A DNA stretch of 64,000 bases, taken from DASSFG01 sp035547915 (GTDB lineage: Bacteria > Planctomycetota > Planctomycetia > Pirellulales > JAICIG01). A program made the position numbers and the translations under genes. This document shows, one piece after another, positions 40,836 to 50,538 of the stretch; position 1 is the first letter of the stretch, and each line of letters begins with the position of its first letter. The stretch spans positions 1 to 64,000 of the forward strand of contig DASZTS010000111.1 of the NCBI GenBank assembly GCA_035547915.1, given 5' to 3'. The notes beneath the pieces were generated by a model. The model worked only from the letters and a program-made list of their open reading frames with translations, was not told the origin of the DNA and made no database searches.

Positions 40836-43800
40836 TCACTCCCAGCGAATCACCAAGTCACCCGTGTCCACTTGCGTGCCAGGCGCGACGAGCAGTTCTG
40901 CGACCCGCCCCTGACGCTCGGCATAGAGCGTGGTTTCCATCTTCATGGCTTCCATGGTGAGCAGCTTCTGCCCCTGTGCCACCTCGTCGCCAGGCTTGAC
41001 CGCTACGTTGACGACCATGCCGGGCATTGGGGCGCCGACCTGATTGGGATCGTTCGGGTCGGCCTTCGTCCTGCGGCCCACCGATTCTTCCAACGAGTAA
41101 TCCTCGATCGTCACTTCGCGGGGCTGACCGTTCAGCTCGAAAAAGACGGTCCGCCGACCGTCGGGCTGGGGATCGCCGATTGTGAGGAATTTGATGATGA
41201 GCGTTTTACCCGGCTCGATCTCGACGCTCATCTCGTCGTTCGGTTGCGGACCATACAAAAAGACAGGGGTCGGCAGGATACTCGTGTCCCCGTATTGTTC
41301 TTGATGGCTGACGAAGTCGCCGACAACGCGGGGATAGACCAGGTACGAGACCACCTCGCGGCGAGATGGCTCGCGTCCGAGCCGCTTCTTCAGCTCGGCA
41401 GCCGTCTTGGCAAAATCGGCCGGAGGCAGGCTGGCACCGGGCCGGCCTTCGACCGGTTTCTGACCGCGTAGCACCCGCTTTTGCACCGCCGTTGGAAAAC
41501 CACCGGGGGGCTGACCCATGCGGCCCGCCACGAGATCGACCACCGATTCGGGAAACGACAGCTCGCGGTCGCTTTTCAACACGTCGTCGGCCGACAGGTT
41601 GTTGGCGATGAGGAACAGGGCCATATCGCCGACCGCCTTCGACGACGGCGTAACCTTGACGATGTCGCCGAAGAGCTGATTGACGTCGGCATAGGTGCGA
41701 CAGATCTCATGCCACCGCGCACCGAGTCCGATGGCCCGCGCCTGTTCATACAAGTTCGTGTATTGGCCGCCGGGCATCTCGTTGTGATAGACCTCCGCCG
41801 TGCTGGCGATCATGCCCGTCTCGAACGGCGCGTAGAACTCGCGGACCGCCTCCCAGTAATTCGCGGTCGCCTGGAGGCGATCGCTATCCAACTCCGTGTC
41901 GCGGTCGGTGTAACGCAAGGCCTCGACGACCGAGTTGAGATTGGGTTGCGAGGTCAGCCCCGAAAAGGGTGCGAAGGCGACGTCGGCGATATCGAGATCG
42001 ACTTCGGCGGATTTAAGAATCGAGCCCGCCTGCACACCGCTCGTGTCGTGCGTGTGGAAGTGGATCGGGATACCGATCTCTTGCTTGAGCGTGCGCACCA
42101 GCAACTCGGCCGCGTAGGGCTTGCAGAGACCGGCCATATCCTTGATGGCCAGGATATGGGCACCCATCTTTTCCAATTCCTTGGCCAGGTCGACATAGTA
42201 CCGCAGGTCATATTTCTTGCGGTGCTTGTCGAGAACGTCGCCCGTGTAGCAGATGGCCGCTTCGCAGATGGCGCCGGTCGAAATCACAGCCTCCATCGCC
42301 ACCCGCATGTTCGGCAGCCAGTTGAGCGAGTCGAACACGCGAAATACGTCGATACCCGCCGCGGCGGTTTCCTCGACGAACGTCTGCACCACGTTGTCGG
42401 GGTAGTTGGCATACCCGAGAGCGTTCGAGGCCCGCAGCAACATCTGGAACAGGATGTTGGGAATCTTCGTCCGCAGATCGACCAGCCGCTGCCAGGGGCA
42501 CTCTTTGAGGAACCGCATGGCCGTGTCGAAAGTCGCACCACCCCACATCTCCAGCGAGAACAGATCTGCGTGATGGCGGGCATAGACTTCGGCCACCGAG
42601 AGCATGTCGTGCGTTCGCAGCCGCGTGGCCAGCAACGACTGGTGCGCGTCGCGCATCGTCGTATCGGTGATGAGCAACCGCTTCTGCTCCAAGATCCACT
42701 GGCTAAACTTCTCGGGGCCAAGCGTGAGCAGTCTGTCGCGCGTGCCGGCTGGGAGCGGCGCATGGTGATCGATCTCGGGCAGCGGCGCCGGTTGCCGGCG
42801 AATGTGCTTGGGACGCTCCTTGACAATCGTCTGGCCGTTGACGAGCACGTCCGCCAGATAGCGGAACAGCTTGGTGGCGCGATCGCGGCGGGTAACGAAC
42901 TGGAATAGCTCGGGAGTTTCGTCGAGGAAGCGGGTCGTACAGCCGCCGGCGAGGAAATTCGGGTGCGTGACCAGGTTGATCAGGAAGGGGATGTTCGTCT
43001 TCACACCGCGGATGCGGAACTCTTGCAGGCACCGCTCCATGCGGCGCGCGGCATCGACGAAGCGATTGCCCGAGGTGATGACCTTCACTAGCAGTGAGTC
43101 GTAGTACGGCGTGACGAGGGCGCCGGAGAATGCAGTACCCGCATCGAGTCTCACCCCCGGACCACCGGTCGACCGATAATGGGCCACCCGCCCGTAATCG
43201 GGCCGAAAGTTGTTGAGCGGGTCTTCCGTGGTGATGCGGCACTGGATGGCGTAGCCCTGCGTGCGCACCGCCGCCTGTGAGGCGAGGCCGATCTCCGGGT
43301 CGTCGAGCCGGCGTCCTTGGGCGACGAGCAACTGGCATTTGACGATGTCGATGCCCGTGACCTGCTCAGTACACGTGTGCTCGACCTGGATACGGGGATT
43401 GACCTCGATGAAGTAGAACTTGCCCGTTTCGGAGTCGACCAGGAACTCGACCGTGCCGGCACTCTCGTACTTGACGGCCCGGCCGATCGTCAACGCCGCT
43501 TCGCAGATTTCGTCGCGGAGCTTGGGATCGAGATTGATCGAAGGCGCGATCTCCACCACCTTCTGATGCCGCCGTTGCACCGAGCAATCGCGCTCATAGA
43601 GATGCACCAGGTTGCCATGCTTGTCGCCCAGCAACTGCACCTCGATATGCCGCGGCCGGGCAATAAACTTCTCCAAGAACACGTCTGGGCTGCCGAAGGC
43701 CGATTGCGCTTCACGTTGTGCCTGGTCGAGCTGCGACCCCAGATCTTCTGGTTTGTGGACGACGCGCATACCCCGTCCGCCGCCCCCCTTGGCGGCCTTG

Positions 43801-44279
43801 AGCAACACCGGGTAGCCGAGCTGCTGTGCTAACTTGCTGGCTTGTTCCGCATCCTCCAGAGGACGGCTGCTGCCGGCCAACACCTGCACGCCCGCCTGTT
43901 CGGCGATTTGCCGGGCCACGATCTTGTCGCCAAGCTGCTCCAGAATGCGGGGTGGCGGCCCACAGAAGAGAATGCCCGCCGCTTCGCAGGCCGTCGCCAG
44001 CTCCGGGTTCTCCGACAGAAAGCCGTAGCCCGGATGAATGGCGTCGACCTCGCGTTCCTTGGCCAACGCCACGATGCCCTCGTAGTCCAGATAGGCCCGG
44101 ATGGGTTCGCCGGTACGCCCGACCAGGTAGGCTTCGTCGGCCTTGAAGCGGTGCAGCGCGAAGCGGTCTTCGTGCGAGTAGATGGCCACCGTCCGGATGC
44201 CGAGCTCGTGGGCGGTGCGAAAGACACGGATGGCGATCTCGCTGCGGTTCGCGACGAGGAGTTTCTTGATGATGGGCAT
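40836..44279 (-). CDS. pyc: Pyruvate carboxylase
   Basis: Anaplerotic formation of oxaloacetate from pyruvate, bicarbonate and ATP. The 1147-residue single-chain enzyme has the biotin carboxylase domain (~1-450; 'LLVANRSEIAIRVFRTAHELG', 'AAKGGGGRGMR', 'FIEVNPRIQVEHT'), the metal-containing carboxyltransferase domain (~530-800; 'TTMRDAHQSLLATRLRTHD', 'FHTHDTSG'), the PYC_OADA region and a C-terminal biotinyl domain with 'EAMKMET' (Lys about 1113). The ATG at 44279 begins the homology; the frame continues to a GTG at 44342 with unrelated sequence. It is divergent from cmk. Confidence 0.97.
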   Translation of the reverse strand: MPIIKKLLVANRSEIAIRVFRTAHELGIRTVAIYSHEDRFALHRFKADEAYLVGRTGEPIRAYLDYEGIVALAKEREVDAIHPGYGFLSENPELATACEAAGILFCGPPPRILEQLGDKIVARQIAEQAGVQVLAGSSRPLEDAEQASKLAQQLGYPVLLKAAKGGGGRGMRVVHKPEDLGSQLDQAQREAQSAFGSPDVFLEKFIARPRHIEVQLLGDKHGNLVHLYERDCSVQRRHQKVVEIAPSINLDPKLRDEICEAALTIGRAVKYESAGTVEFLVDSETGKFYFIEVNPRIQVEHTCTEQVTGIDIVKCQLLVAQGRRLDDPEIGLASQAAVRTQGYAIQCRITTEDPLNNFRPDYGRVAHYRSTGGPGVRLDAGTAFSGALVTPYYDSLLVKVITSGNRFVDAARRMERCLQEFRIRGVKTNIPFLINLVTHPNFLAGGCTTRFLDETPELFQFVTRRDRATKLFRYLADVLVNGQTIVKERPKHIRRQPAPLPEIDHHAPLPAGTRDRLLTLGPEKFSQWILEQKRLLITDTTMRDAHQSLLATRLRTHDMLSVAEVYARHHADLFSLEMWGGATFDTAMRFLKECPWQRLVDLRTKIPNILFQMLLRASNALGYANYPDNVVQTFVEETAAAGIDVFRVFDSLNWLPNMRVAMEAVISTGAICEAAICYTGDVLDKHRKKYDLRYYVDLAKELEKMGAHILAIKDMAGLCKPYAAELLVRTLKQEIGIPIHFHTHDTSGVQAGSILKSAEVDLDIADVAFAPFSGLTSQPNLNSVVEALRYTDRDTELDSDRLQATANYWEAVREFYAPFETGMIASTAEVYHNEMPGGQYTNLYEQARAIGLGARWHEICRTYADVNQLFGDIVKVTPSSKAVGDMALFLIANNLSADDVLKSDRELSFPESVVDLVAGRMGQPPGGFPTAVQKRVLRGQKPVEGRPGASLPPADFAKTAAELKKRLGREPSRREVVSYLVYPRVVGDFVSHQEQYGDTSILPTPVFLYGPQPNDEMSVEIEPGKTLIIKFLTIGDPQPDGRRTVFFELNGQPREVTIEDYSLEESVGRRTKADPNDPNQVGAPMPGMVVNVAVKPGDEVAQGQKLLTMEAMKMETTLYAERQGRVAELLVAPGTQVDTGDLVIRWE

Positions 44280-44457
44280 CGTCAAATCAGTCGAACCGGT
44301 TGATGGCCGTTCCAAATAGTGTGCGTTTCGGCAAAATGTCACAATCTAGCATCGTATTCGCCGAGCGAAAGTGCAAGGACGGGACATAGCCAGCCGTGGG
44401 GCCTTGCCGGTATATTCGGACGAACGATTTTGCTCATCGCCGGAAACGCCAAGCGTC

Positions 44458-45108
44458 ATGATCGTCGCCATCGATGGACCCGCCGGAGCGGGCAAGAGCA
44501 GCGCCGCCAAGGCGCTGGCGCGCCGGCTCGGATTCCGCTTCCTCGACACGGGCGCCATGTATCGCACAGTGGCGCTCGCGGGTTTGCGCCGGCAGGTCGA
44601 TTGGGAGGATGCGGACGCGGTGGCGAGCCTGGCGCGGCAACTGGCGATCACCCTGACCGGCGAGCGCGTCCTGCTCGACGGCGAAGACGTGACCCACGAG
44701 ATCCGCACGCTTGCCGTAACGTCGGTCACCTACTATCCGGCCAATAACCCGGCGGTCCGCGAACACTTGGTCGAATTGCAAAGGCAGGTGGCCAGCGGGC
44801 ATAACGTGGTGACCGAGGGGCGCGATCAGGGGACCGTGGTGTTCCCGCACGCCGAGTGCAAGATTTTTCTGACGGCCAGCCCTCTCGAACGCGCACGGCG
44901 GCGGCTGATCGATCTGCAAGAGCACGGCGAGACGGTGACGATCGATGAAGTGCTCGCGGATCAAAACGAGCGCGATCGCCGCGACGCCAGCCGCGACATA
45001 GGGCCGTTGAAACCGGCTCACGATGCCATCGAGTTGACGACGGACGGCCTCTCGCCCGACGCCGTCGTCGATCGGCTGGAGGCTCTCGTGCGGGCTCGGA
45101 CGGCATGA
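44458..45108 (+). CDS. cmk: Cytidylate kinase
   Basis: Phosphorylates CMP and dCMP with ATP. The 216-residue protein has the P-loop 'AIDGPAGAGKSSAAKALARRLGF', 'LDTGAMYRTVAL', 'VVTEGRDQGTVVFP' and 'RRRLIDLQEHGETVTIDEVLADQNERDRRDASR' in parts, all characteristic. The middle NMP-binding segment is complete. ATG 44458 begins the family homology; the frame is open to 44371. plsC overlaps its stop by ATGA, and the cmk-plsC pairing is a common bacterial arrangement. It heads a five-gene rightward run. Confidence 0.96.
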   Translation: MIVAIDGPAGAGKSSAAKALARRLGFRFLDTGAMYRTVALAGLRRQVDWEDADAVASLARQLAITLTGERVLLDGEDVTHEIRTLAVTSVTYYPANNPAVREHLVELQRQVASGHNVVTEGRDQGTVVFPHAECKIFLTASPLERARRRLIDLQEHGETVTIDEVLADQNERDRRDASRDIGPLKPAHDAIELTTDGLSPDAVVDRLEALVRARTA

Positions 45109-45773
45109 GCCAGCCATCGTCTCGCTCGCTTGCCAAACGGCTCTGGTACGGGTTCTTACACATAGTCTGCCGGTTGGTGGCGACGCTGTTCTTCCAAATT
45201 CGCGTCAGCGGACGCGATCGGGTGCCAAGGTCGGGTGGCGTGCTGGTGCTGTCGAATCACCAGAGCCATTTCGATCCGGTACTCATCGGGCTGGCTTGCG
45301 ATCGCCGTCTCAACTATCTGGCGCGTCAAACGCTGTTCGGCTTTGCGCCGTTCCGGTGGCTGATCGAATCGCTCGACGCGATCCCTATCGATCGTGACGG
45401 GCTTGGCTTGGCGGGGCTGAAGGAAACGCTGCGCCGCCTGAAACGGGGCGAACTCGTACTCATTTTCCCCGAAGGCACGCGCACGTACGACGGCGAAGTG
45501 GCGTCGCTCAAGCCGGGATTCAGTGCATTGGCCAAACGGGCCGGCGTGCCGCTCGTGCCCGTCGGTATCGACGGGGCCTACCAGGCCTGGCCGCGACGAA
45601 GTCTCTGGCCCGGTTTCGCCACCATTCACATTCAGTTCGGTCAGCCGATGCCGCCCGAGACGGCTGCGACCTACGACGAGCGGCAGTTGGTCGACGAAGT
45701 GGAGCGGCAGTTGCGCGAGTGCCACGCACTTGCTCGCCGATCAAGACAAGTGCAAGTCGCGGAAGAAGCGTGA
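45105..45773 (+). CDS. plsC: 1-acyl-sn-glycerol-3-phosphate acyltransferase
   Basis: Makes phosphatidic acid by acylating lysophosphatidate. The 222-residue membrane-associated protein has the H-x4-D catalytic box 'SNHQSHFDPVLIG' and the acceptor motif 'FPEGTRTYDGEVASLKPG'. A hydrophobic N-terminal segment (~15-32) should anchor it in the membrane. It begins in the stop of cmk (ATGA) and its 3' end lies 29 bases before mfnD, so the five genes cmk-plsC-mfnD-mfnF-mfnE are probably one transcript. Confidence 0.95.
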   Translation: MSQPSSRSLAKRLWYGFLHIVCRLVATLFFQIRVSGRDRVPRSGGVLVLSNHQSHFDPVLIGLACDRRLNYLARQTLFGFAPFRWLIESLDAIPIDRDGLGLAGLKETLRRLKRGELVLIFPEGTRTYDGEVASLKPGFSALAKRAGVPLVPVGIDGAYQAWPRRSLWPGFATIHIQFGQPMPPETAATYDERQLVDEVERQLRECHALARRSRQVQVAEEA

Positions 45774-45802
45774 ACGGGGTCGGCGTTCGCGGCACGAAAT
45801 CC

Positions 45803-46861
45803 ATGCGGATCTTTCTCTATGAACACCTGACAGGCGGAGGGCTGCTGGACGATGCCGCTCCGCTGTGCGACGTGCGATCGCTCCGCGCGGAAGGTCAGGC
45901 CATGTGTGGCGCGCTGGCGGCCGATTTGAGCGCCAGCGAAGGGATCGAGGTGACCTGTCTACGCGACGCGAATCTCGTCGATTTTGTTCCGGTTTGTCGT
46001 CGTACGATCGAAGTGCGAACCATCGACGAGCGCAACGCAGAGTTCGACGTTGCGGCTGCCGAAGCCGACTGGACGATCGTGATCGCACCGGAGATCGACG
46101 GCATTCTGGCCGACCGTTGCCGACGCGTGATGGACCGCGGCGGCCGTTTGCTCGGTGGTTCCCTGTCGTTGATTGACCTGGCGAGCGATAAACAGGCCAC
46201 GGCTTTGCACCTGGAGCGGGCGGGCGTGCCTGTGCCACCGGGAATCCCCTTTCCGCTAGGCCAGCCATGGCCCACGGATTTTCGTTATCCGGCTGTCTGG
46301 AAGCCGCTCGATGGGGCAGGCTCTCAGGGGCTGCGATGGATCGAGAATTGTCACGCGCCCGTGCCGTCGGTGGATGCTCAACCGGGTCGGTTGGAACTGT
46401 TTTGTCCGCGACCATGCGATAGCCCCGTCGCGCGTGCCGGTCAACCCGAGCATAGCAGTGTGGGAACTCCGGCCAGCGTGGCCTTCTTGTGCGGACCGGA
46501 CGTATGCGTGTCACTCCCGCCGTGTACGCAACGTCTGGACAGCGATTTTCGTTACCTTGGCGGAGGGTTGCCATTGGTGCCATCGCTTGCGGAACGTGCC
46601 ACGCGCTTGGCTTGCAGCGCGATTCGTTCCTTGCCCGAACCGATTGGATACGTTGGCATCGACCTCGTACTAGGAGTTACCGAGAACGGAGACGACGACG
46701 TGGTCATCGAGGTCAATCCGAGGCTGACGACCTCCTATCTGGGGCTGCGTGCCGCCTGTCGCGAAAACCTGGCGGCCGCTATGCTGGCAATCGCCGGAGG
46801 ACGGCCGTTCCCCCTTTCGTTCCGTGAAGACTCGATCGAATTCTCGGCCGATGGCCGATAG
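45803..46861 (+). CDS. mfnD: ATP-grasp ligase, tyramine-glutamate ligase (MfnD)-like
   Basis: A 352-residue ATP-grasp protein. It starts 'MRIFLYEHLTGGGLLD' as in archaeal MfnD and the ATP-grasp protein of bacterial tetrahydromethanopterin gene clusters. Nucleotide-binding and metal residues are seen in 'YPAVWKPLDGAGSQGLRWI' and 'YVGIDLVLG ... VVIEVNPRLTTSYLGLR'. MfnD attaches glutamate to tyramine in methanofuran biosynthesis. A Gly/Ser/Pro-variable segment (~195-240) separates the two halves. With mfnF and mfnE directly behind, this supports a C1-carrier role; the exact substrate in this bacterium is inferred. Confidence 0.75.
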   Translation: MRIFLYEHLTGGGLLDDAAPLCDVRSLRAEGQAMCGALAADLSASEGIEVTCLRDANLVDFVPVCRRTIEVRTIDERNAEFDVAAAEADWTIVIAPEIDGILADRCRRVMDRGGRLLGGSLSLIDLASDKQATALHLERAGVPVPPGIPFPLGQPWPTDFRYPAVWKPLDGAGSQGLRWIENCHAPVPSVDAQPGRLELFCPRPCDSPVARAGQPEHSSVGTPASVAFLCGPDVCVSLPPCTQRLDSDFRYLGGGLPLVPSLAERATRLACSAIRSLPEPIGYVGIDLVLGVTENGDDDVVIEVNPRLTTSYLGLRAACRENLAAAMLAIAGGRPFPLSFREDSIEFSADGR

Positions 46862-46864
46862 CCC

Positions 46865-47872
46865 ATGAACGTGTTGGCATTCGATATCGGTGGCGCCAAC
46901 CTGAAGGCGGCGGACGGTTGCGGTTTCTCCGCCAGCCGCCCGTTTCCCCTTTGGCAGCGTCCCGCGGACCTGGCCGACGCGTTGTCGGCGCTCGTCGCGG
47001 ATGCGCCACCGGCCGAGATGATCGTCGCGACGATGACCGGCGAACTGGCCGATTGTTTTGAGACCAAAGCACAAGGCGTGGCCCACATCCTCGCGGCCGT
47101 CCAGCGGTGCGCGGCCGATAGACCGGTCCGCGTCTACCTCGTTGACGGTTCTTTCGTCTCGACGGATGCAGCCAATCAACGGCCATTGTTGGCGGCTGCC
47201 TCGAATTGGCATGTTCTGGCCCGTTTCGCGGCCCGCTTCTGCGAGCAGAATGTCGGCCTGTTGATCGATGTCGGTTCCACGACGACGGACCTGATTCCGA
47301 TCGTCGCCGGATGCCCGGCGGCCACGGGTACGAACGATACGCAACGGCTGGCGGCGAGCGAACTGATTTACACCGGAGTGACGCGCAGCCCCGTCTGTGC
47401 CGTCGTCGATGCCTTGCCGTATCGCGGCCAAAAAGTACCGGTGGCCCAGGAGCTGTTTGCCACGACGCGAGACGCGTATCTGCTACTGGGCGACATGCCG
47501 GAAGATGCCAGCGATTGCCAGACAGCCGACGGACGTCCCGCCACGCGCGCCGCCGCGCGCGACCGCCTGGCGCGCATGATCTGTGCCGACCGCGAGATGT
47601 TCGGCGACGACGATGCCTCTGCCGCCGCGGCCGCCGTGGGACATGGCCAATTGTCAAAATTGGGGATTGCCGCGCGCGGCGTCCTGCGACGATTGCCCGG
47701 CCCGCCGGCGACCGTCGTGATTTCCGGGCAGGGGGAGTTCGTCGCTCGGCGGTTGTGCGAACGGCTGCAACTCACCGTGCCCATCGTTTCGCTCGCCGCC
47801 GAACTCGGGCCGGCCGTTTCATGCGCCGCGCCGGCACACGCCTTGGCGGTCATCGCTCGGGAAACCCTGTGA
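46865..47872 (+). CDS. mfnF: Hydantoinase/oxoprolinase-fold protein, MfnF-like (H4MPT-linked C1 family)
   Basis: A 335-residue ASKHA-fold protein: 'VLAFDIGGANLKAADG' at the start, then 'LIDVGSTTTDLIPIVAG', the second phosphate loop, and 'TVVISGQGEFVARRL'. This is the family named 'H4MPT-linked C1 transfer pathway protein', whose archaeal member MfnF condenses the aminomethylfuran phosphate with glutamyl-tyramine. It starts three bases after mfnD and its stop overlaps the mfnE start (GTGA). The trio in one strand and order is good evidence that a methanofuran-type C1 carrier is made. Confidence 0.8.
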   Translation: MNVLAFDIGGANLKAADGCGFSASRPFPLWQRPADLADALSALVADAPPAEMIVATMTGELADCFETKAQGVAHILAAVQRCAADRPVRVYLVDGSFVSTDAANQRPLLAAASNWHVLARFAARFCEQNVGLLIDVGSTTTDLIPIVAGCPAATGTNDTQRLAASELIYTGVTRSPVCAVVDALPYRGQKVPVAQELFATTRDAYLLLGDMPEDASDCQTADGRPATRAAARDRLARMICADREMFGDDDASAAAAAVGHGQLSKLGIAARGVLRRLPGPPATVVISGQGEFVARRLCERLQLTVPIVSLAAELGPAVSCAAPAHALAVIARETL

Positions 47873-48468
47873 ACGGCCCATCCCGGCGGCTGCGCGTCGT
47901 CAAGTTGGGCGGCAGCCTGCTCGAACTTCCCGATCTGCCCGTGCGGCTGCGACGATGGTTGGCCTTGCAGCCGGCCGCGACAAACGTGTTGGTTGTGGGT
48001 GGCGGCCGTGCAGCCGATGCGGTGCGAGAAGTCGATCGCCAGGATCAGCTCACCGACGATGAGGCGCATTGGCACGCGATCGATGCGATGCGGTCCAACG
48101 CGCGGCTCTTGGCCGAATCTTTTCCAGAGGCTATCTGGCTCGAACGGATCGAGGATGTGCCCACCTACACCGTGCCTCTGCTCCTACTCGATCCGCTCAT
48201 TTTCATGCGGCGCGCCGATCCCCAACATCCGTGTGGACCGCTGCCGGCATCGTGGGATGTGACGAGCGATTCGATTGCCGCGCGTGCGGCCGATATGCTC
48301 GGCGCGCGGGAACTGGTGCTGCTCAAATCGACATTGCCCGCCGGACGACGACCACAAGACCGGCTGTTCGGCTACGTCGATGAATTCTTTTGGCAGGCGA
48401 GCCGCGGCCTGTCGCACGTCCGCTGTGTCAACCTGCGCGACGAGTCGTTCAGCGAAATGGGCTGGTAG
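47869..48468 (+). CDS. mfnE: Amino acid kinase-family protein, MfnE-like
   Basis: A 199-residue amino acid kinase-fold protein: 'LRVVKLGGSLLELPDLPVRLR', 'NVLVVGGGRAADAVREVDR', 'WDVTSDSIAARAADMLGARELVLLKS'. The archaeal relative MfnE phosphorylates 5-(aminomethyl)furan-3-yl-methyl phosphate in methanofuran biosynthesis. It begins with GTG 47869 inside the mfnF stop codon; the open frame further upstream is only the shadow of mfnF. Its last 20 bases overlap mrdA, which is convergent. Confidence 0.75.
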   Translation: MNGPSRRLRVVKLGGSLLELPDLPVRLRRWLALQPAATNVLVVGGGRAADAVREVDRQDQLTDDEAHWHAIDAMRSNARLLAESFPEAIWLERIEDVPTYTVPLLLLDPLIFMRRADPQHPCGPLPASWDVTSDSIAARAADMLGARELVLLKSTLPAGRRPQDRLFGYVDEFFWQASRGLSHVRCVNLRDESFSEMGW

Positions 48469-50527
48469 CCGGCGCCGCCAGCCGGCTGCGCCGCGCGAAA
48501 TATCCCAGCGCGGTCATCTTTTCGATCAATCGCCGCGCGATCGGGACCGCCGTCTCGCCCCCTCCGCCCGCGTATTCGACGACGACGGCGAACGCCACCT
48601 TGGGATGCTCCGCTGGCGCGTAGCCGGCGAACCAGGCATGATCCTTTCCGGATGCCGTCTCCGCCGTGCCCGTCTTGCCGGCGACCTCGATATCGAGCCG
48701 CAAGGTGGCGTACGCCGTGCCCTGAGGATCGGAAACGGCCTGTTCTAACCCGCGGCGCACCGTGGCCAGGGTACGATCCTTGAGTTCAATCTCCGTCACC
48801 GATCCGACGAAGGCGGTTGCGACGTGCGGCGTGACCAACCGGCCGCCGTTGGCGATGGCGGCCATGAGCCGCGCCATCTGCAACGGCGTGACCCGGAGCG
48901 TGCCTTGGCCGATGGCCAGCGCCAACGTTTCATCGCGAGTCGGCGCGCCGGGCCGCGACTCGTTCTGGCGAGCCCCGATACCCCCCGACGCCTCGTCGGG
49001 CAAGTCGACCCCCGTGACCTGGCCGAAGCCGAACCGCTCGGCCCATTCGAGCAGCGGCGACCCACCCAGCACACCCGCGTGATGAAAGAAATAGACGTTG
49101 CAACTTCGCGCCAAGGCCTGCGGCAGGGTCAATGCGCCGTGCCCGACCTGCATCTCGCGGAACAATTGACAACGTTCCTTCTCCGGCGTCTGAAGATACC
49201 CTTGGCAGAAAAACGGCCGGGCCGGCTCCACGACCCCCTCTTCCACGAGCGCGATCGCGGTGAGCGGCTTGAATACCGAGCCGGGAGGAAGGGCCATGCG
49301 CGAGACGCGATCGAACAGCGGTTTCGATCGGTTGTCGAAGAGCCGTTCGAGTTCGACCGGGTCGCCGCGCGCTGCCATTTCGGGCTCGAAGCGCGGCGCC
49401 GATGCCGCGCAGAGAATAGAGCCCGTGTCGGCGTCTAAGACGACGATCGCGCCGCCAGCCGGAATCGTCTCGTCACCGTCTCGCGCCATGCGTCGTTGCA
49501 ATGCCTGGTCGAGTAGTTCATCGGCCGCGCGCGTCAGCGGCGGATCGATCGTCAGGCGCACATCGCGTCCGGGCTCGGCGGCGCGTTCTACGTGGCGAGA
49601 AACCAGCCGGCCGGAATGGTCGGTGGCCTCGCGAACGATGCCTGGCGTACCACGCAGGATGCTGTCGAACTGCCGTTCGACTCCTTGTCGCCCGGTAGAT
49701 ACGTTGTCGCCGGCGGAGATCGGATCGGTCGACGTGTCTGGCACGTAGCCCACCACGTGGGCCGCGAGCGCTCCTTGGGGATAGATTCGCTTTCGCCAAG
49801 TGACGACCCGCGCTCCCGGATAGCGGTCCGGAAAGCCTTCGATCTCGGCCACCGCTTCGAGGGTCAGACCGACGAAGACCGGGTGATATTCATACTCTTC
49901 CGCCACGTCGATCCGTGCCAGCGGATCGTGCCCGGCTTCTTCGTCTAGCCACGCCACGAACCGCCTCCACCAGGGACCTTCGTCGATCGCCGGTCGGCTT
50001 GATTTCTCACGCCGTTGCCGCTCTTGCACGCTGTGGGCGATGCGCTCCACCCGGCGCTGCACGACTTGCAGTCGGTCACCCAAAGCCTGCGGCGACAATC
50101 CACACCAGTTGGCAAGGCGATCGAGCGCCTGCGATTGTTCGACTTCGATGCGTCGGCATTCGGCTGCGACGCGGTCGGCGTTGCGCCTTTCGCGACGCGG
50201 CAGCCGACTGCGTGCCTGGCGGCGGAGCCAACTGGGATTCGGGGGTCGCTCGAGGTAACGATAATGGATGGCGAGCGTCGCCGCCTCGCGATCATAGGCC
50301 AATACGGTGCCGTCTCCCGCCAGGATGCGGCCGCGCGCGGCGCCTGCCAGCACGGTCCGTTCGATCGGCTGGTTGGCGACCGCACGATATTGGTCGCCGT
50401 ACCACAGCTCGAGTGCCACGACGCGGGCCAAGACGATGGCGGCCAGCGCGCCCACTGTGGCCAGCAACCAGCGCAATCGAGCCGCGGCGTCGATCGCGTC
50501 GGCCTTCGTTCGTTCAGCGGCCGGCAT
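48449..50527 (-). CDS. mrdA: Penicillin-binding protein 2 (elongasome transpeptidase)
   Basis: A 692-residue class B PBP. After an N-terminal membrane helix (~20-40) and the dimerisation/linker region comes the transpeptidase domain with Ser417-x-x-Lys420 ('PPGSVFKPL'), Ser475-Cys-Asn477 and Lys618-Thr-Gly620 ('VAGKTGTAE'), all three canonical motifs. An Arg-rich insertion (~100-215) extends the N-terminal half. ATG 50527 is preferred to an upstream GTG at 50590. It is the last gene of mreB-mreC-mreD-mrdA, the rod-shape elongation system that crosslinks peptidoglycan in the periplasm. Confidence 0.92.
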   Translation of the reverse strand: MPAAERTKADAIDAAARLRWLLATVGALAAIVLARVVALELWYGDQYRAVANQPIERTVLAGAARGRILAGDGTVLAYDREAATLAIHYRYLERPPNPSWLRRQARSRLPRRERRNADRVAAECRRIEVEQSQALDRLANWCGLSPQALGDRLQVVQRRVERIAHSVQERQRREKSSRPAIDEGPWWRRFVAWLDEEAGHDPLARIDVAEEYEYHPVFVGLTLEAVAEIEGFPDRYPGARVVTWRKRIYPQGALAAHVVGYVPDTSTDPISAGDNVSTGRQGVERQFDSILRGTPGIVREATDHSGRLVSRHVERAAEPGRDVRLTIDPPLTRAADELLDQALQRRMARDGDETIPAGGAIVVLDADTGSILCAASAPRFEPEMAARGDPVELERLFDNRSKPLFDRVSRMALPPGSVFKPLTAIALVEEGVVEPARPFFCQGYLQTPEKERCQLFREMQVGHGALTLPQALARSCNVYFFHHAGVLGGSPLLEWAERFGFGQVTGVDLPDEASGGIGARQNESRPGAPTRDETLALAIGQGTLRVTPLQMARLMAAIANGGRLVTPHVATAFVGSVTEIELKDRTLATVRRGLEQAVSDPQGTAYATLRLDIEVAGKTGTAETASGKDHAWFAGYAPAEHPKVAFAVVVEYAGGGGETAVPIARRLIEKMTALGYFARRSRLAAPATSPFR

Positions 50528-50538
50528 GTGAGAACGGT

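Noticed and set aside
41481..42908. A 475-residue plus-strand frame inside pyruvate carboxylase
   Set aside because: It is antisense to pyc, which is unambiguous over its whole length; the frame has no family motif.
44280..44342. N-terminal extension of pyruvate carboxylase from GTG 44342
   Set aside because: The added 21 residues are unrelated to the family, and the ATG at 44279 starts exactly where biotin carboxylase homology begins.
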